DNA of 64,000 nucleotides from Locusta migratoria. Its lineage: Eukaryota; Arthropoda; Insecta; Orthoptera; Acrididae. Shown here piece after piece: positions 20,866-33,789 of the stretch (its first letter is position 1; each line of letters opens with the position of its first letter). The stretch covers positions 350,952,548 to 351,016,547 of the forward strand of contig CM048746.1 of NCBI GenBank assembly GCA_026315105.1, written 5' to 3'. The translations under genes and the position numbers were made by a program. The notes under the pieces are model-generated. The model saw only the letters and a program-made list of their open reading frames with translations. It had not been told where the DNA came from and ran no database searches.

Positions 20866-23800
20866 TGCGGTGTCTTGTTATGGAGACTTTAGACAAGTTA
20901 TTGTGCATGCTCATTGAGCAACAGACTGCCCGTTAAGTGACTTAAGACGCTTACATCAGTTGTGTCGACATCGTTGACTAGTCGGGTTGCATCGTGTTCT
21001 CTGCCTCCATTCTGTACATACGAGGAAGCTGCGGAAAAATGGGAGAACTATAAAAAGCATTTGCGGCAACATTTTGTGGCTCTTGGCATTGTAGATGACC
21101 TGCTCTGCAAATCTCTGTTTCTTTCATGGATTTCTCTGAAGGTGTATCAACTATTGTCTCAGCTAGCCCTGATGCAGGATCTGGTGTCATTATCTTGTAC
21201 TGAAAAGTGTGGCATGCTCTCTTAATATTATCACAAAAACACCCATGTTGTTGCTTCCCAGGTGGCTAATTACAAGTGTTGCAATCAGCCTGATCAATTG
21301 TACCATGCATGGGCTGCAGCATAACAGGGCCTTACTAGAAAATGTTAGTTTGTTATGGTCATGCATAGTGAGTCACATGCCGATACTATGGTTCGAGATG
21401 CTATACTTCAGTTAGTCAGTCAGACAACAGGCTCTCTAGCTCCCGAACCCTTCTTTTTTTGAAATATTGAGTATTGGTCAATCGTACAAAGTCTTTTATC
21501 GCTGGTGCCCAAATTGATGAATACATGGACATCAGTGTTAGGCAGTCTGATGCCGTGGCTGGCGGCACATCTGTTTAGTATGATAGGGAAGTTGCCACTA
21601 TCCCTGCTCGTCAACAATGATTAATTGGGCAACCGTGCATTGAAAAGAAGCAACAGCGGCAGATGCAGCAGCAGCCGCAGCAGCAAAATCAGGTTTGTTT
21701 GGTGCTTCCATCTTGTCCATGTTGCTTTATCAAAAAGAGTCAAGTGTCCTCAACATTGGGCTACGTGTCGCTCCTGTAATAAGAAAGGACATGTTTCCTC
21801 TGTTTTTCAGTCTAACAAGATGCATGCTGTTGTTGAGGACGATGACTCTGTTATGACTGTCAATTGTGTGCTCTCACACACTAACAAGTTATACGTAGAT
21901 GTTCAGGTCGTTGAAAACAATATTTGCTTGCAGGTTGACAAGGCTTCTGCTGTCACTCTCATAAATTCACAGGAATTGGGTTCTTCACTGTTGTCTCCTG
22001 TCACACGAAATTTGCAGACTTTCAACAAACAGGAGATTCTGATTATTGGCCAGTTTGAGGCATCCACTGCTTACAAGTTGGTTGTTCATTCTCTCACCTT
22101 TTTTGTTGTTGATCATGCAGGAATGGAAAACTTGTTTGGATATGATGCCTTCCAACGTTTTGGATTCTCCATTACAGACAATGTACTTCTTGTATCTGAT
22201 GATATTCCTTACACTCAGTTAGATGCATTGTGTGCAGAATTTTCCTCCATTTTCTCTACCAGTGTGGGCCATGCTGTCGATTTTGAGGCACATACAATTC
22301 TCAAACTGGTGGCCCACCCGAAGTTTTACCATGCCCCCTTCCGGTGGCATTACCTGACTCAGTCAGGCTGAATTGGACAGACTGGCATCTTTGGGGGCTC
22401 TTCTCCTTGTTATTTCTAATGAATTGGCATCCCCCTTCAACCAATGGCAAATTGCAGTTGTGTGATGATTTAAAAACTACCGTTAATGCCCAATGTCTTG
22501 TTGATTCTTATCCGCTTCCTCGTCCTGATGAGTTGTTTGCTAATCTTGCAGGCGGACAATTCTTCTCCAAAATTGATTTATTGGAGACATATCACCAGCT
22601 GCCCTTGGAGGATTCCAAAAATTTCTTGTCTTAAACACTCCTTTTTGCCTGTATCAATATCAATGGTTTCTGTTTGGCATTGCCGGTGCGCTGGCTATAT
22701 TTCAGAATTTTTTAGAACAGCTGACGGCTTTCATGCTTTGTTGCATAAACTATCAAGATGATATTGTTGCCACGGGTGCTTCCACAGATGAGCACCTTGC
22801 CAGTCTTCACACGCATTTTCCAGTTGTTCTGTCAGTGGGGTTAAAGTGTAGTCTCACTAAATCTCAATATTCCATTGTGTATCTCAGGTTTCAACTGTCA
22901 CGTGATGGAATCCATCTCTTAAGTCAGTGTTTTGATGCTATTGTGGTCCTCCAGCTACTGCCTACTGTTAAAGACCTTCAGGTAGGCAAAATTTCCTACT
23001 ATCATAAATTCCTTCCTTCCCTTGTATCAGCTGCTATGTAGGAACATTCCTTTCCACTGGACTGACAAATACGTACATGCCTTTGTCCTCCTCAAAGATC
23101 AACTTCAGTCAGCACCATATCTAGCCACGTTCTGCCCGGCACAGCAACTGGTGTTGGCCATGGATGTGTCCCAACATGGTCTTCAGACCGTCGTCATGTA
23201 CCAATAAGATGTGGATCTGAGTGGCCTATTGCGTATGATTTGAAGACGCTCAACGGTGCCCAAAGGCATTGTCCTCAACTTGAGGAAGAGGCATTTGCCA
23301 TTGTGTATGCCTTAAAAAAATTCCATGTTTTTTTGTATAGTTCCAAATTTCATCTCATCACCCTCTGGTCTCCTTGTTTTATCCTTCAGAATGGCTACTG
23401 GATAAGGCTGCTCACAGGTTGCAATATTGGGCTTTATACTTGTCTCATTTTCACTTTGAGATTCATTATACCCCACAGCTCACCCCGCAAAAGCTGACAC
23501 CTTATTGCGACTGCCTATGGATTCTGACCCCATCTTCGACTGCAATGAGTTACTCTGTTTCAACTTGGATGAGGAAGAACATCATGCAGTTGACTGTTTT
23601 CCAATTCCGGAGGAAACATGTTGCTTCTATATTACTGAAAATTTCCAGGCTATTATGCTGTGGTCTTCTGGATTTATTATTTAAACCCAACATTTTGTCC
23701 CCAACTGCGGAGGACATTTTCGAGGGGGATCGTGGCACTTTTGTAAGTCCGATGCACACCCTGGCTCGCTACTGAGTGCCTCACTGAGTTTTCTGTGCCT

Positions 23801-24580
23801 TATTGCTCTACGCCCATGAGTGATCACAGCCCAAGCTCTTACACAGTCATCAGCCCTGCACAATGTTACATCTTCTCCACTCCCGCCAGTCTCGGGCTGT
23901 TTCTCAACCTCCAGACAAGTTCTGGGTAGGTGCTCCTGCCTGGGTACAGAGGTATGGCTCTCGCCCCAAAGGATCTATCACAAAATTTCAGGGCCTTCTG
24001 TTGTGTGACATCCATACTGACAAAGGATTGGTTGTTCGCCATTTTCACCAGATGCATCCAGGGGCAGTGGAACGGCTGTTGTCGACGTTTTCTTCACCCA
24101 AGATACTGCTTCAGATACGAATAGGCAGTATCTCTGGGTCCCACCTTTACTGCTCACAAATTCGAGCACGCAACCTACTCCTGCAGAAGTGGTGTTACCT
24201 TCACATGAGCCATATGCAGGGAAGTGTGCCAGCATCACAGTCGCATGCACATGAGGCATTACAGCTGTCACCCGTCATTCAGTCAAGGGGACGTGTCTCC
24301 ATCAGAGAGCATGCCGACTTCTCCGTCACCTGCAACCAATACTTTAGAGATGTTCCTATCATTCAGTCATGGATCCGTGTTCCACACAAAGGTACCCATC
24401 TGAAACACTTTTGCCGCAGACATTTGAGTATCACTATGTCGCTTGCCCTGAAAACATCAAGAGCCGATGGGTGTCTCCACATTGTACAACACCTCCGCAA
24501 TATTAAGCGAATTTCCCAAAGGAGGAAAAGTGTTGTGACACAGTGTCATAAATTCAAATCAAACCACACATAATATTTGC
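20866..24580 (+). pseudogene. Ty3/Gypsy element, broken gag-pol
   Basis: Sense pieces in order: gag with WENYKKHLRQHFVALGI and LCKSLFLSWIS (20995-21225); a zinc knuckle CRSCNKKGHVSSVFQ with the last Cys replaced (about 21760-21810); protease LQVDKASAVTLI (21931) where the active-site D-[ST]-G is D-K-A; NLFGYDAFQRFGF; RT pieces FSKIDLLETYHQLPLE (22558) and YQDDIVATGAS (22750); RNase H pieces VLAMDVSQHG (23155), EEEAFAIVYALKKF (23280) and AHRLQYWALYLSHFHFEIHY (23410). The integrase core is missing: after about 23560 only C-terminal-like sequence follows. Many frameshifts. No LTRs found. Same lineage as the element at 54.8-61.9 kb but in opposite orientation. Confidence 0.8.
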
Positions 24581-25544
24581 AAAGTAATGTAGGGATGCTA
24601 CAGCAACTAGACAGCGCCGCCTAGATGAACTGAGGCTCAACTGCGACTCAGTGGAGCACGGCAGTCTGAAATGAAAATTTAAGCTACACACTCAATGTAA
24701 AGATTTTGTTTTCTGTGTGTCATTGAAGCTACAACATATCATCTAAAAGTTTCATTGACATATATTCAAATTATTAAGGTCAAGAATGTTCCTAAAAATA
24801 ATTTTGGATACTCTTATTTTGCTCCTTTCTGATGAAAGCCATGGGAAAAAAATTTTAGTTGTGTCTTCTCTACTTGCCTGTCTGCAGCTCAATGATATCT
24901 TTTAGGTATTGTTGATATTACAACCTGGAGTTATAAATTGTTAAATTGTGAAAATATAATGGTTGTGAAATTCTTCACTTGTGGAGCTGTGAACATATTG
25001 CTTACTGTTTTTGTTCTTGATAGAGTGGTGCCAACTGTAAAACCACAGAATGACTGGGTAAGCAATAATGAACCTCTCTGCATTCCAGACTGTGTAAAAT
25101 AAAAATATGGGGACCTAGACTGGACTCTTTTAATTTCAATTGAGTGCTCACACAAAACAATGAAGCACTGAGTGCTGAAAAAAATAAATACATAAATAAA
25201 TAATGTATTCTTACACCTTGTGAGGTATGGAAATTAAAAGCATTAGCAAAATTCCATTTAGGTAGGTTTGGTAAGAGAGCACATCAAGAAGTGTGCATGG
25301 CATTTAATAAAATAAAAAATATAAAATCCGTAAAGCCTTTTCTGTTGAATCATATATGAGACTGAAAACCCATCATTTTCCTGTTTGTTATTTCTGTACA
25401 AATTGGAAAACAAAGTATCAAAGTCATTGATATATGTGTTCTAATAAACAGCTGGCACCAAAAAAGAAAGGAAACAAGATATTAGTATTCAGAATACAGT
25501 GTCAATTTGTTTACTATTAATTGTTTAATTTCCATTCAGATCTT
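24581..25544 (+). other. intronic sequence
   Basis: AT-rich, no exon or known repeat recognised. Confidence 0.4.
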
Positions 25545-26940
25545 TGAACATGAAATACTGAGGGTGATGTTATCACCAGGAAAAACAAAATTGGGATTCT
25601 ACAAATGGAATGTTATAACCCTTAATTGAGCATTCAGGTTAGAAAGCTTAAAAAGGACAGTGGCTACGTTGAAGTTGGATATTGTGAGGAAAAGTGAATT
25701 TTAGTGGCACAATGAATAGGAGTTCTGGCTAGGAGAGTGCAGGCTTATAAATACAGAATGAAATAGATGCAATACAGGGCATAATAACAGGTAAGAAAGT
25801 AAGAATGTGGACAAGATTCAGTGAACAATAAAGTGAACACAATACCATAGCTGAGAGAGACACAGAGTTAACACCCACCACAGTAGTAAAAGATTTTGTC
25901 AGCCAGCTCTACAGATAATGAAGGTATTAAAAGAAAGTATTACGAGATAAATGACAATATACAGATAGTTATGGGGGAGAGAAACTACACAATGCTGGGT
26001 AATTGGAATTCAATAGTAGAAAGAGAAATAGGACCAAAGATACAAGAATACAGACTGGTGGAAAAAAATGAAAGACTAATCTAACTGGTAAATTTTACAG
26101 ATAACATAATTTAATCTCTGCTAATATTTGATTTACAAACCATAAGGGAGGTAGCATACATGGAATAGAACAGGACACACCAAAGAGTTTCTGAAAGCTT
26201 TTAGAATGGCAAGAAAAAGACTTTGGATCCAATTTTAAACTGTAAACCACTTCCATGGGCAGAAATAGACCCCAACAATAATTTATTGTTATGAATTGTA
26301 GATGTTGTCAAGAGTGTTATTTCAGGAATTGGAGATCAAGGGATTCAGTTTGAAAGATTGGATGTATGTAATTCAAATTAAACATCAGTATTATCTTGTG
26401 GTGAGAGAGTTGATTGTTCATGAATGTATGGGCCCCTCTCGAACACCGATGGTTGTGACTGCCACAGGCAAACATTTAGAGACTCAAGTTGAGTGCTTTG
26501 ATTAGAGGAAATCAACTCCCATGCTTAAAGTGTTAACTAACAATTAATTATAACTTGACTATAGTGTACAGGACTTATGAGAAGACTTCAGACTTCAAGA
26601 AGAGTGTAATAATTCCAACTCCTAAGGAAGAAGGTGCAGATGAGTGTAAATATTACCAAACTATTAGTTTTGATGTCATAGTAGCAAAATACTGATGATT
26701 ATTATTTATAGAAGAAAGGTAAAATTAGTAGAAACTAACATCGGAGATGATCATTCAGATTCCACAAAAATTTTCATACTCATAAGGTAATACTGACCAA
26801 ATGGCTTGGAAGGTATCTTAAGGAACGGCAAACCAGTTTTTAAAGCATTTGTAAATTTAGAGAAAGCTTGTGGTTGTCTTGGCTCAGATACACCCTTTAC
26901 AATTATCAAAGTAGTGGGTGTAAAATACAGGGAGTTTGTA
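25545..26940 (+). pseudogene. degenerate LINE, same family as 3-4.9 kb
   Basis: 25545-25830 aligns with 2985-3260: GATGTTATCACCAGGAAAAA, the CCCTTAATTG block, the AGTGAATTT endonuclease block and AAGAATGTGG. RT scraps follow at 26585-26690 (FKKSVIIPTPKEEGADEC-like) and 26830-26900 (FKAFVNLEKACGCLG, from F.AFVDLEKAFD). Heavily decayed, with the middle replaced by unrecognised sequence. Confidence 0.6.
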
Positions 26941-27200
26941 ATGGCCTAGCTAGCTGTTCAGATCGTGTGCGCCTGTATTGTGCATTGTCGATTGGCGCCA
27001 GCCGGCCACGATAGATCGCTGTTGTCGAGATCAACCAACCGTGTGCCATCTGCTGGTGGCGCGCTGTCAAACGGCCTGCGGAGTCGAGTCAGTCAGTCTG
27101 TGAATGTACACCGAAGGAACAAATTGTTTGTACCCATACAGTGTTTACTTTAGAATTATTTACACCTTGTGAAGAAACCAGACTGCAAGTTGTGACACAA
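26941..27200 (+). other. GC-rich block, possible LTR
   Basis: A GC-richer segment (GGCGCCAGCCGGCCACG, GCTGGTGGCGCGC) in AT-rich surroundings, ending near a TTTACACCTTGTG that could be a primer-binding region. It resembles the style of locust LTRs but no partner or TG...CA ends were established. Confidence 0.2.
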
Positions 27201-28040
27201 GTCATACTTCTGCATTGGGTGGTGTAAGGCAAACCTCTGCCTTTGAAAAACATGTGGAAGTACTAAGATGTTTCCTGGCTAGCTGTGCCTGACATGTTCA
27301 GTGCAGGGGCTATTCCAGCTGAATATGTGATGCCTGTATCAGCAAGTATGACAGTTCAGCATAGATGTCTGTTGTTCCAATATGCCAGCAACCAGTGCGA
27401 ACAATTAGAGATAAAGCAAAGCACATGGTTGCAAATGAAAGGTAATTGAAATACAAACCTAGTGATATGCAGATAGGACCTGCATATCCAATAGAAGAGC
27501 AGGTATGATAAAAATAGAATTGAAAAATAATTTATATCTTGAAAAGTATTCATTAGATTAAAGTGATCTAGTACTCAAATTGTAGCTCTTTGTCAATCAT
27601 CATTGACAGAAGTATTTACATCTTCAAAAACCTTAATAATTCAATGGTGATAACACATTTTAATTGAAGGATTAATCAAAATCCGCATAGCTTTTGAATG
27701 GACAGAGAAACAATAACAGCATGGCAGTATGTGTTGGCAGCAGATACAGTAAACAACACACACTATTTACATGTTAAGATTATTTATTTTTATGGTATGT
27801 TTCTTTTGTCTTGTGTGAAATTTTCATAGTTTTGCTCATAATTTAAATTTCAATGAAGATACTTAATTCTATAAATATCAAAGGAAAGAAGAGCAAATAA
27901 TACTATGAAATAGATATATTTTACATATTTGTATGACAAATAAGAATACTACAAGAAGTATTTTATCCATTTCAGCAACTGTTCAGATTATAAATTAATG
28001 AAATGCAGCAACCAGTTGCTTGTGGTTATTTATTTTTAAT
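27201..28040 (+). other. intronic sequence
   Basis: No recognised feature; AT-rich. Confidence 0.4.
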
Positions 28041-28074
28041 GACCGGTTTCAGGCGCTTGAGTGCCCTTCTTCGG
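28041..28074 (-). ncRNA. decayed hammerhead-like motif in a repeat
   Basis: Minus strand: CCGAAGA (CTGAAGA with one change), a GGGC...GCGCC stem, then GAAACCGGTC. In the hammerhead frame A15.1-CCGG-U16.1-C17 would be a palindromic helix III with the cleavage site after UC. It lies at the end of a dispersed repeat whose body I cannot define. Confidence 0.35.
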
Positions 28075-28109
28075 GTCTCTATACAGACAAACAAGTGCAT
28101 TGGTATACA

Positions 28110-29427
28110 ATAAGGCTATAGAACATATAAAAGTCGATTACAGAAATATGGAGCAGTTTTGAACCAAATAGATTGTAATAAAGATAAGTTCATATAATGG
28201 AATAAAATTAACACTTACATTTTTGTGCTAGTAGTGGAATCAACGTTAAGTGCAGAGCTTATGGAATGAATAACAACCAGCTGCTAACAAAGTATCTATG
28301 GATGAGACTTATAGTAAAAGAGTAACGATAAATAAGGGAGAAAAGGCTATGGGAAAACAGTAATACGCATAGTAGTTGAAGAAAAGCGTAAAGAGAGGAC
28401 CAGGTGACTGATAAATCAGTCGGTTAGCAGATTAAAATTCAGTAGTCTGGATGTACAATGATAGTGGCGCCATAGGCGCAATATTTCAGAACTACCAGCT
28501 GACACAGTAGTAGGATGCTTAGAATGTCACTGTCAGGGCATCTGTCAATATAAAGAATTTGTCATTGTGTCTATGGCTTCAAAATTTAATGGGGATAGAT
28601 TGATGAAGTGATTATCATACAACAAATAAGTTAAGGATGTGGGTTATAAGTTCTAAGATGCATGTACTAATGTGCAAAGAGATGTGAATGGTTACAGTAA
28701 TATTAACCTACATTGGTACATCTAGTCAGACAACTGAAGAGAGTTAAACAGTCAAGTTGCTAGGAATATACCAACGAGGATAATCATGTAGAGCAGATCA
28801 TGGTGCTTTAAGATACAATAAGAGTAAGTGGTGGCTGGTTTTTTAAAAATAAAAATAAACAAGTCACTATCAAAATGGTAGTGACTATTGCATAGTGCAG
28901 TTTAACAAGGTGGAGGCATAAAATAACCTTTCTTTAATATGAGGTGGGGAGAGGAGGGAATAGTTACTAAAAGTTACAACTAGCATATGTATCCAAATAT
29001 TTATGGGGTGGGAGGGGGTTAGAGTGATAGAAAGTAGTTGATGACTGAGTGAGGTGGTGATGGGGAAGGGGGGGGGGGAATAGAGGTAAGGAACCTGCAC
29101 AACGAGGAAGAGGAAGTAACCATGGAAAGTTTGAGGAACCACGCATAGACATTAGCATGTAAGGCCAGGGGTGGGAGTGAGATGTAAGGGGTGGCAGGGG
29201 GGGGGCGGGGGTAAGAGGTGGTATACTACATAACTACATTGTGTAGTAAAGTAGAACAGAGTAGGGTTACATAAAGAAATGGGAGTAGGGCTGCAAAATA
29301 GGAAACTGAGATAATTTTAATGTAGTTGTACCACAGAGGAAGAAGAGTATTATGAGAGTGACTTAATGCAGTTTGTGGGGGGAGGGGTAATATATTAAGT
29401 TTATAAGTAAATAGCAGGTAGCAGGTG

Positions 29428-29484
<57 letters not shown>

Positions 29485-31000
29485 TGGTGAATAGGATGGT
29501 GTGACTGTGGAGATAAGGTATGAGTGTGAGTGTGCCAAAGTTTATGGTTATTTGTTAGGGATAGTTTTATAGAAGAAGGGGAATAGCTGATAATTCTATG
29601 GAATGGGGGGGGGGGGGGTGGAGTGTCAGAAATTGTGCAAAGACAGATCCATATGCAATGCCCCACAAGTGTATGCTCTGTGACTGTTGATAAAGTTCTT
29701 TATGATCTATCACTGTAATGTGGGGTGGCTACTACTTTCAATCTTAAGATAGGCTAGTTCAGTGTCTGAGTAGAGCTGGTTATGCATTAATGTGCAGTAT
29801 TAGGGTGGGTTAGTCAGAAAAGTTACGGCTGTAAAACATGTGTAATATGTGAAAGGGGCTGATGTAAAGCAACATAATGAATACTACAGTGACTTATACA
29901 AAGAAGAGCTAGTCAGTTAATGAGGAACTGTATGGATGCAGCATACCTTACTTGTGGTTCATTGAAATTAACTTTTGATTTAATTGTATTATTACATCTT
30001 TATCAATCTTGACAGCCTATGGAACAGGCATACTATGAAAGGTACTAGGATAAGTTAAAACTCAAAAAAGTAGGGAGGGGAGGTGGTTGTTGGAGGCAAC
30101 TACAACAGATAAGTGAAGACAGTGTGAGTAATCAGCACACTGGAGAAAACATAGCGAAAGAGTGGAGTTTAATTTGTGACTTTTATATAAAGTAGAGCAA
30201 TTAAAGGGTTGGGCAAAGGTGAACAAGTTCAAACAATAATATCTGCACTTAGTGCTGTCTTCATGTGTGTACAAACTGTGTCTCATAAAAATTATTGTCA
30301 TATATGGTTTTAATGTAGAATGTTAAGTGAGCAACTCAGTTTTGCTTTAATGAAGAGTAAAAAGTTGTATATGTTAACTGGTGATCGCCTAAAACCATTA
30401 GGTGATTCAGTTCATGTGCTTTTAGAACAGGGGTGCTAAGATTTGGAGAAGGGAGTCAAAATTTTCATGGAGGAGACCAAATGTATATAACATTGACTCT
30501 TGGGTTTGGAAACTCTCAGTTGTTTAATGGATGCTTTGTATAGAAGATTTAGGAAGAGGTTGTGCGAACTGGGTGGTGACAGGGCTGTTGCAGTTAGATA
30601 AGAGTTTGAAATATTTCACTTCCAGTGGGACTTAAAATTAGTCATGTAATGATGTTCCTTGGTATTTAGCTGGTAATGATGGGGTGATTCTGCAGCAGAA
30701 AGTACTGGCTTGTACTCGGCACCCTTTGCAACTAAAAGAGCAAATAATGACAGTACAACAGTCCAAATCAAACTACTACTGCCACTATCTTCTCTAGTGC
30801 TTTGCACACTCAATTTATCATAACAATTCTTATATCATTACAAACAATTAAAATTTTAGTTTACAATTGATTTTCATGAAATTGAATGAAGGCTACAGAA
30901 TGGTTGTGAATATATACAATGACCAGATGAAATGTTATTTTATACCATATTGTTGTAAAAATTGAAAAAAAATCTGTTAAATATCTTACAAACAATACAT
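28110..31000 (+). other. intronic sequence with G-rich and (TG)n tracts
   Basis: No exon or transposon protein recognised. It contains purine-rich DNA with G-runs at about 29067-29077, 29199-29208 and 29605-29616, and (TG)n at about 29431-29481. Open frames on the minus strand (29226-29666, 28885-29142) are translations of these tracts. Confidence 0.5.
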
Positions 31001-31004
31001 GCAC

Positions 31005-31180
31005 CTGAATGAAGTTTTGGGATTGCAGCCCAAAAACATCGACTTCCTGGCACAATATTTCTGCTGCCAAACATTCTGCCATCTTCAGGTTAGTGTCAGC
31101 CACTGGAGATTGCAAGTTCCTGGTGATGCCTTTAAAGCAAAAATTGGCACTGAGTCGCATACACAAAAGCGGTCATACAT
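31005..31180 (-). repeat. dispersed repeat with hammerhead-like block
   Basis: Minus strand: CCTGAAGATGGCAGAATG...GCAGCAGAAATATTGTGCC (core at 31051-31088), then the CCCAAAACTTCATTCAGG block (31006-31025). The CTGAAGA, stem, GAAAT order follows the same plan as the Penelope tails. A common arthropod-type repeat, from memory; class unknown. Confidence 0.4.
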
Positions 31181-31389
31181 GAGTGCCAACTGTTAAAATT
31201 TGTGCCCTCTATATATATGTAGATCTAACTGTGGTGCAGTCGCATGTACAATCCACCCTGTGTTGGAACATGCACTAAAACTCAGATTATTTTTCTGACT
31301 GTCACTAGATGAGTCTTTATGAATAAAAGTTTTCTCTCTTAGCTAAGTATGCATTTTTGTAAAGTAGACTGATTATATTATTGATTTAT

Positions 31390-32460
31390 GATGAGAGGGC
31401 ATCTCCAGAGCTGTATACAGATGCTTGTAGGTATTGAGATGGCGCTGTTGTAGCAATATCAAATGTAAAAGGTAAAGTAATAGCTTGCACTTCCCTGTCA
31501 CTTTCAAAAGCTGAGAGAAACTATTTAAAGGCAGACCAAAATTGTCTTTCTTTTGGACCTTTGTAGATTTCTCCTCTATCTCTATGGAAGGTCATTCACA
31601 TTCATTATATATTATCATTCACTTTGTTGGTTGACAGATCTTACAGATCCATCAGAAAAATTAGGCAGCACTGCAACTTCAAGAATACAACTTTGTCATG
31701 CCTTATAAAAAGGGAATAAAACACAAAGATGTTGACTGCCTCTCAAGAGGATCATCAGGAGATTGTGGAGATGACTGCCTTAACACACTTCACTGATCAC
31801 CCTTATGAAATAATTTAATCATTGGATGTGAAAGGAGTATTTTAGTTTAATGATTTCTTTGCAAGAAAAACTTTTACCCTTTTGGAAGGAAGTTGCTACC
31901 AATAATGCACTTACATAATATACAGTAATTCTATGACATTCCTGAGGCAGATAATCTAGGATGTATTAAGACACACAACTGAATCCATAAGAGAGATTTC
32001 TTGAGAGGATTATTTAGAAGTTTTCATTATCATGTGTCACTCTGTCAGGAGTGCAAGAAACTTGGTGACTGACTCATACCATATCCAAAAGCAGAAACAC
32101 CTTTGCCACATTCTGGGAGTATCGTATTGGAATAATTTCAAACTTCCATTGGTGGCATTAAGTGGATTACTGTTGCAAATTGTGTAACCCTATGTGCCAT
32201 TATGTAAGGTTTGAAAACAGCCAAAGCATCTGAGGTAACCTAATTCATTGTGGAAGGTATTGAAACACAAAACATTGAAAAAGTTCAATAATTAATGATC
32301 AAAGATAATTTTTTCAGTTGAGATTTGTGAGAGTGCAACATGTCACATTACAAGACAACTATCCACCATTCTCATAGTAATGGACATACTGAAAGCCTTA
32401 ATAAAACATTGCCTATTAAACTAACCAAGTTGCCAGTGTAATGCGCCATATATGACATTT
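31390..32460 (+). pseudogene. Ty3/Gypsy pol remnant (RNase H and integrase)
   Basis: RNase H pieces: a DA.RYGDGAVVAIS-like block near 31420, then SLSKAERNYLKADQNCLS (31500-31545) and the WLTDLTDPSEKLGS block (31630-31660), then KGIKHKDVDCLSRGS (31705-31755), the usual end of RNase H. Integrase pieces: a zinc-region fragment near 32010-32100, GGIKWITVANCVTLCAIM (32155-32200), KTAKASEVT (32217-32245), and TTIHHSHSNGHTESLNKTL (32358-32410), the HPQTNGLTERLNKTL block. Different Gypsy lineage from the two other elements. Stops and gaps throughout. Confidence 0.7.
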
Positions 32461-32850
32461 CCCTACAATATTTTCCAAACAAGAGACTGCATAATTTACG
32501 CTATACTTCCTGGTGCAAAGTCATGAAACAACAAAGATTATGGACGGTGACAAACTGCCCCCCAGTAGTTCATGGAGGGGGGGGGGGGTGAGGCAGCTCT
32601 GGAGTTAGCTCAACACCATTTGCTGCAGGCTCAATAAAGAAATTGCTGAAAATGTAATGCAAATCAGGGCAGAGTAGTGGTGTGGAGGGCAGTATCTCTT
32701 GCAGTGCTCACAGCATACTTTTCATGCTGCATAGTTCCACTAACGAAATTTACACTATTGCTGGTGTTCTGTACTTTGGTATTATTCTTATAAAATCATC
32801 AGTAAAAAGGGCTGCCATACAAACAATTGTAATATATGCATAGCACCATC
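32461..32850 (+). other. unassigned, with G-run
   Basis: Sequence after the Gypsy remnant with a G-run at 32577-32588. No feature recognised. Confidence 0.35.
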
Positions 32851-33039
32851 ACCATCTAGAGACAAGGCATGAGTGCAGTCATGCCACATCACACAGAGGC
32901 GGCCTTCATTGCATGGCTGAATGCTTGCTCACTGGGGCACATCACACTGTGTCACATTGGCCACCCAGCCAGCTACATAATTGTGACCACCTCTGTGTGA
33001 CATGTCAAAACTGCTCTGAGGCGTTGTCTCTAGACGATG
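32851..33039. mobile_element. 189-bp hairpin, probable MITE
   Basis: Two arms of about 50 bp pair with each other: ACCATCTAGAGACAAGGCAT...CACACAGAGGCGG at 32851-32903 and CCACCTCTGTGTGACATG...TTGTCTCTAGACGATG at about 32990-33039. A short spacer lies between. No coding content. Target duplication not resolved. Confidence 0.55.
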
Positions 33040-33726
33040 TTGATTGAATCCACAAAAATTATGTGAGTCATAAATGTATACATCCATGCTATTATATTAA
33101 AATTTCTTTATAAAATCCACTTACTCCCCAAATGGCCAAAATCTGTGCACATTCATGGAAATATGCTTCTTCATGGAAACCATTACTTTAGACAAACTGA
33201 CTTTGAAGGCATGCAGTGGAAAATCACGGGGGCTGTCAACATGTACCTGGGTGAAAACCTAGGATGTGGTTGTTGGAGAAATGGGAGAGATGATGATGAT
33301 CATGTACAGTGAACAGATCAGCAAATCAGAGGAAGTGAGAAGATATAAATCTGTTCACCAGTCCACAACATATCTGTGTATCAGTACATCAGCACACCTG
33401 ATGATGACAATGTAGTCATTTGTTAAAAATTGTGCACATTGGACATTGACCTTCAGCTGTTCTCTTGTAAACTATTTCATCAAATTGTGAAACCCAATGA
33501 GACAATGTAAATATAGTGGTGCTCTTCACTCATTTGTTGACTTTATACATGTATATAAGACTTCATAATTTAAGAACTATATATTCTGCTACAGATGCAT
33601 GGCTTCCCTCCCCTCTCCCCCTCCCCTCCCACCAAACCCCCTTTTTTAATGTTTGTGTAACATTAACACTGTATACCTAAAATGAAATGGAGGTAGTTGG
33701 TAAAATACTTCATTGTTTGATTTTAG
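33040..33726 (+). other. intron end before Gemin5 exon
   Basis: No repeat family recognised. A CT-rich run at 33604-33640. Ends TTGATTTTAG at 33717-33726, the acceptor of the next exon. Confidence 0.45.
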
Positions 33727-33789
33727 CTGACAACTTGGAGAAAGATGGGAGTTCAGATACAGTGACTGGCAGGATTGAGCTTGAAAAAG
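33727..33789 (+). CDS. Gemin5: Gemin5 exon: short linker exon
   Basis: 63 nt between TTTTAG and GTAAAC. In the phase set by the previous exon (G+CT) it reads A-DNLEKDGSSDTVTGRIELEK and ends in phase 1. It is an acidic, serine-rich low-complexity linker, as expected between the WD40 domain and the C-terminal helical region of Gemin5. The frame is open, splice sites are good and the phase matches on both sides. Similarity to other species is not visible at this level, so it might be lineage-specific or a chance exon. Confidence 0.55.

Noticed and set aside
29226..29666. 146-codon minus-strand frame rich in Thr-His repeats
   Set aside because: Translation of a (TG)n tract; low complexity.
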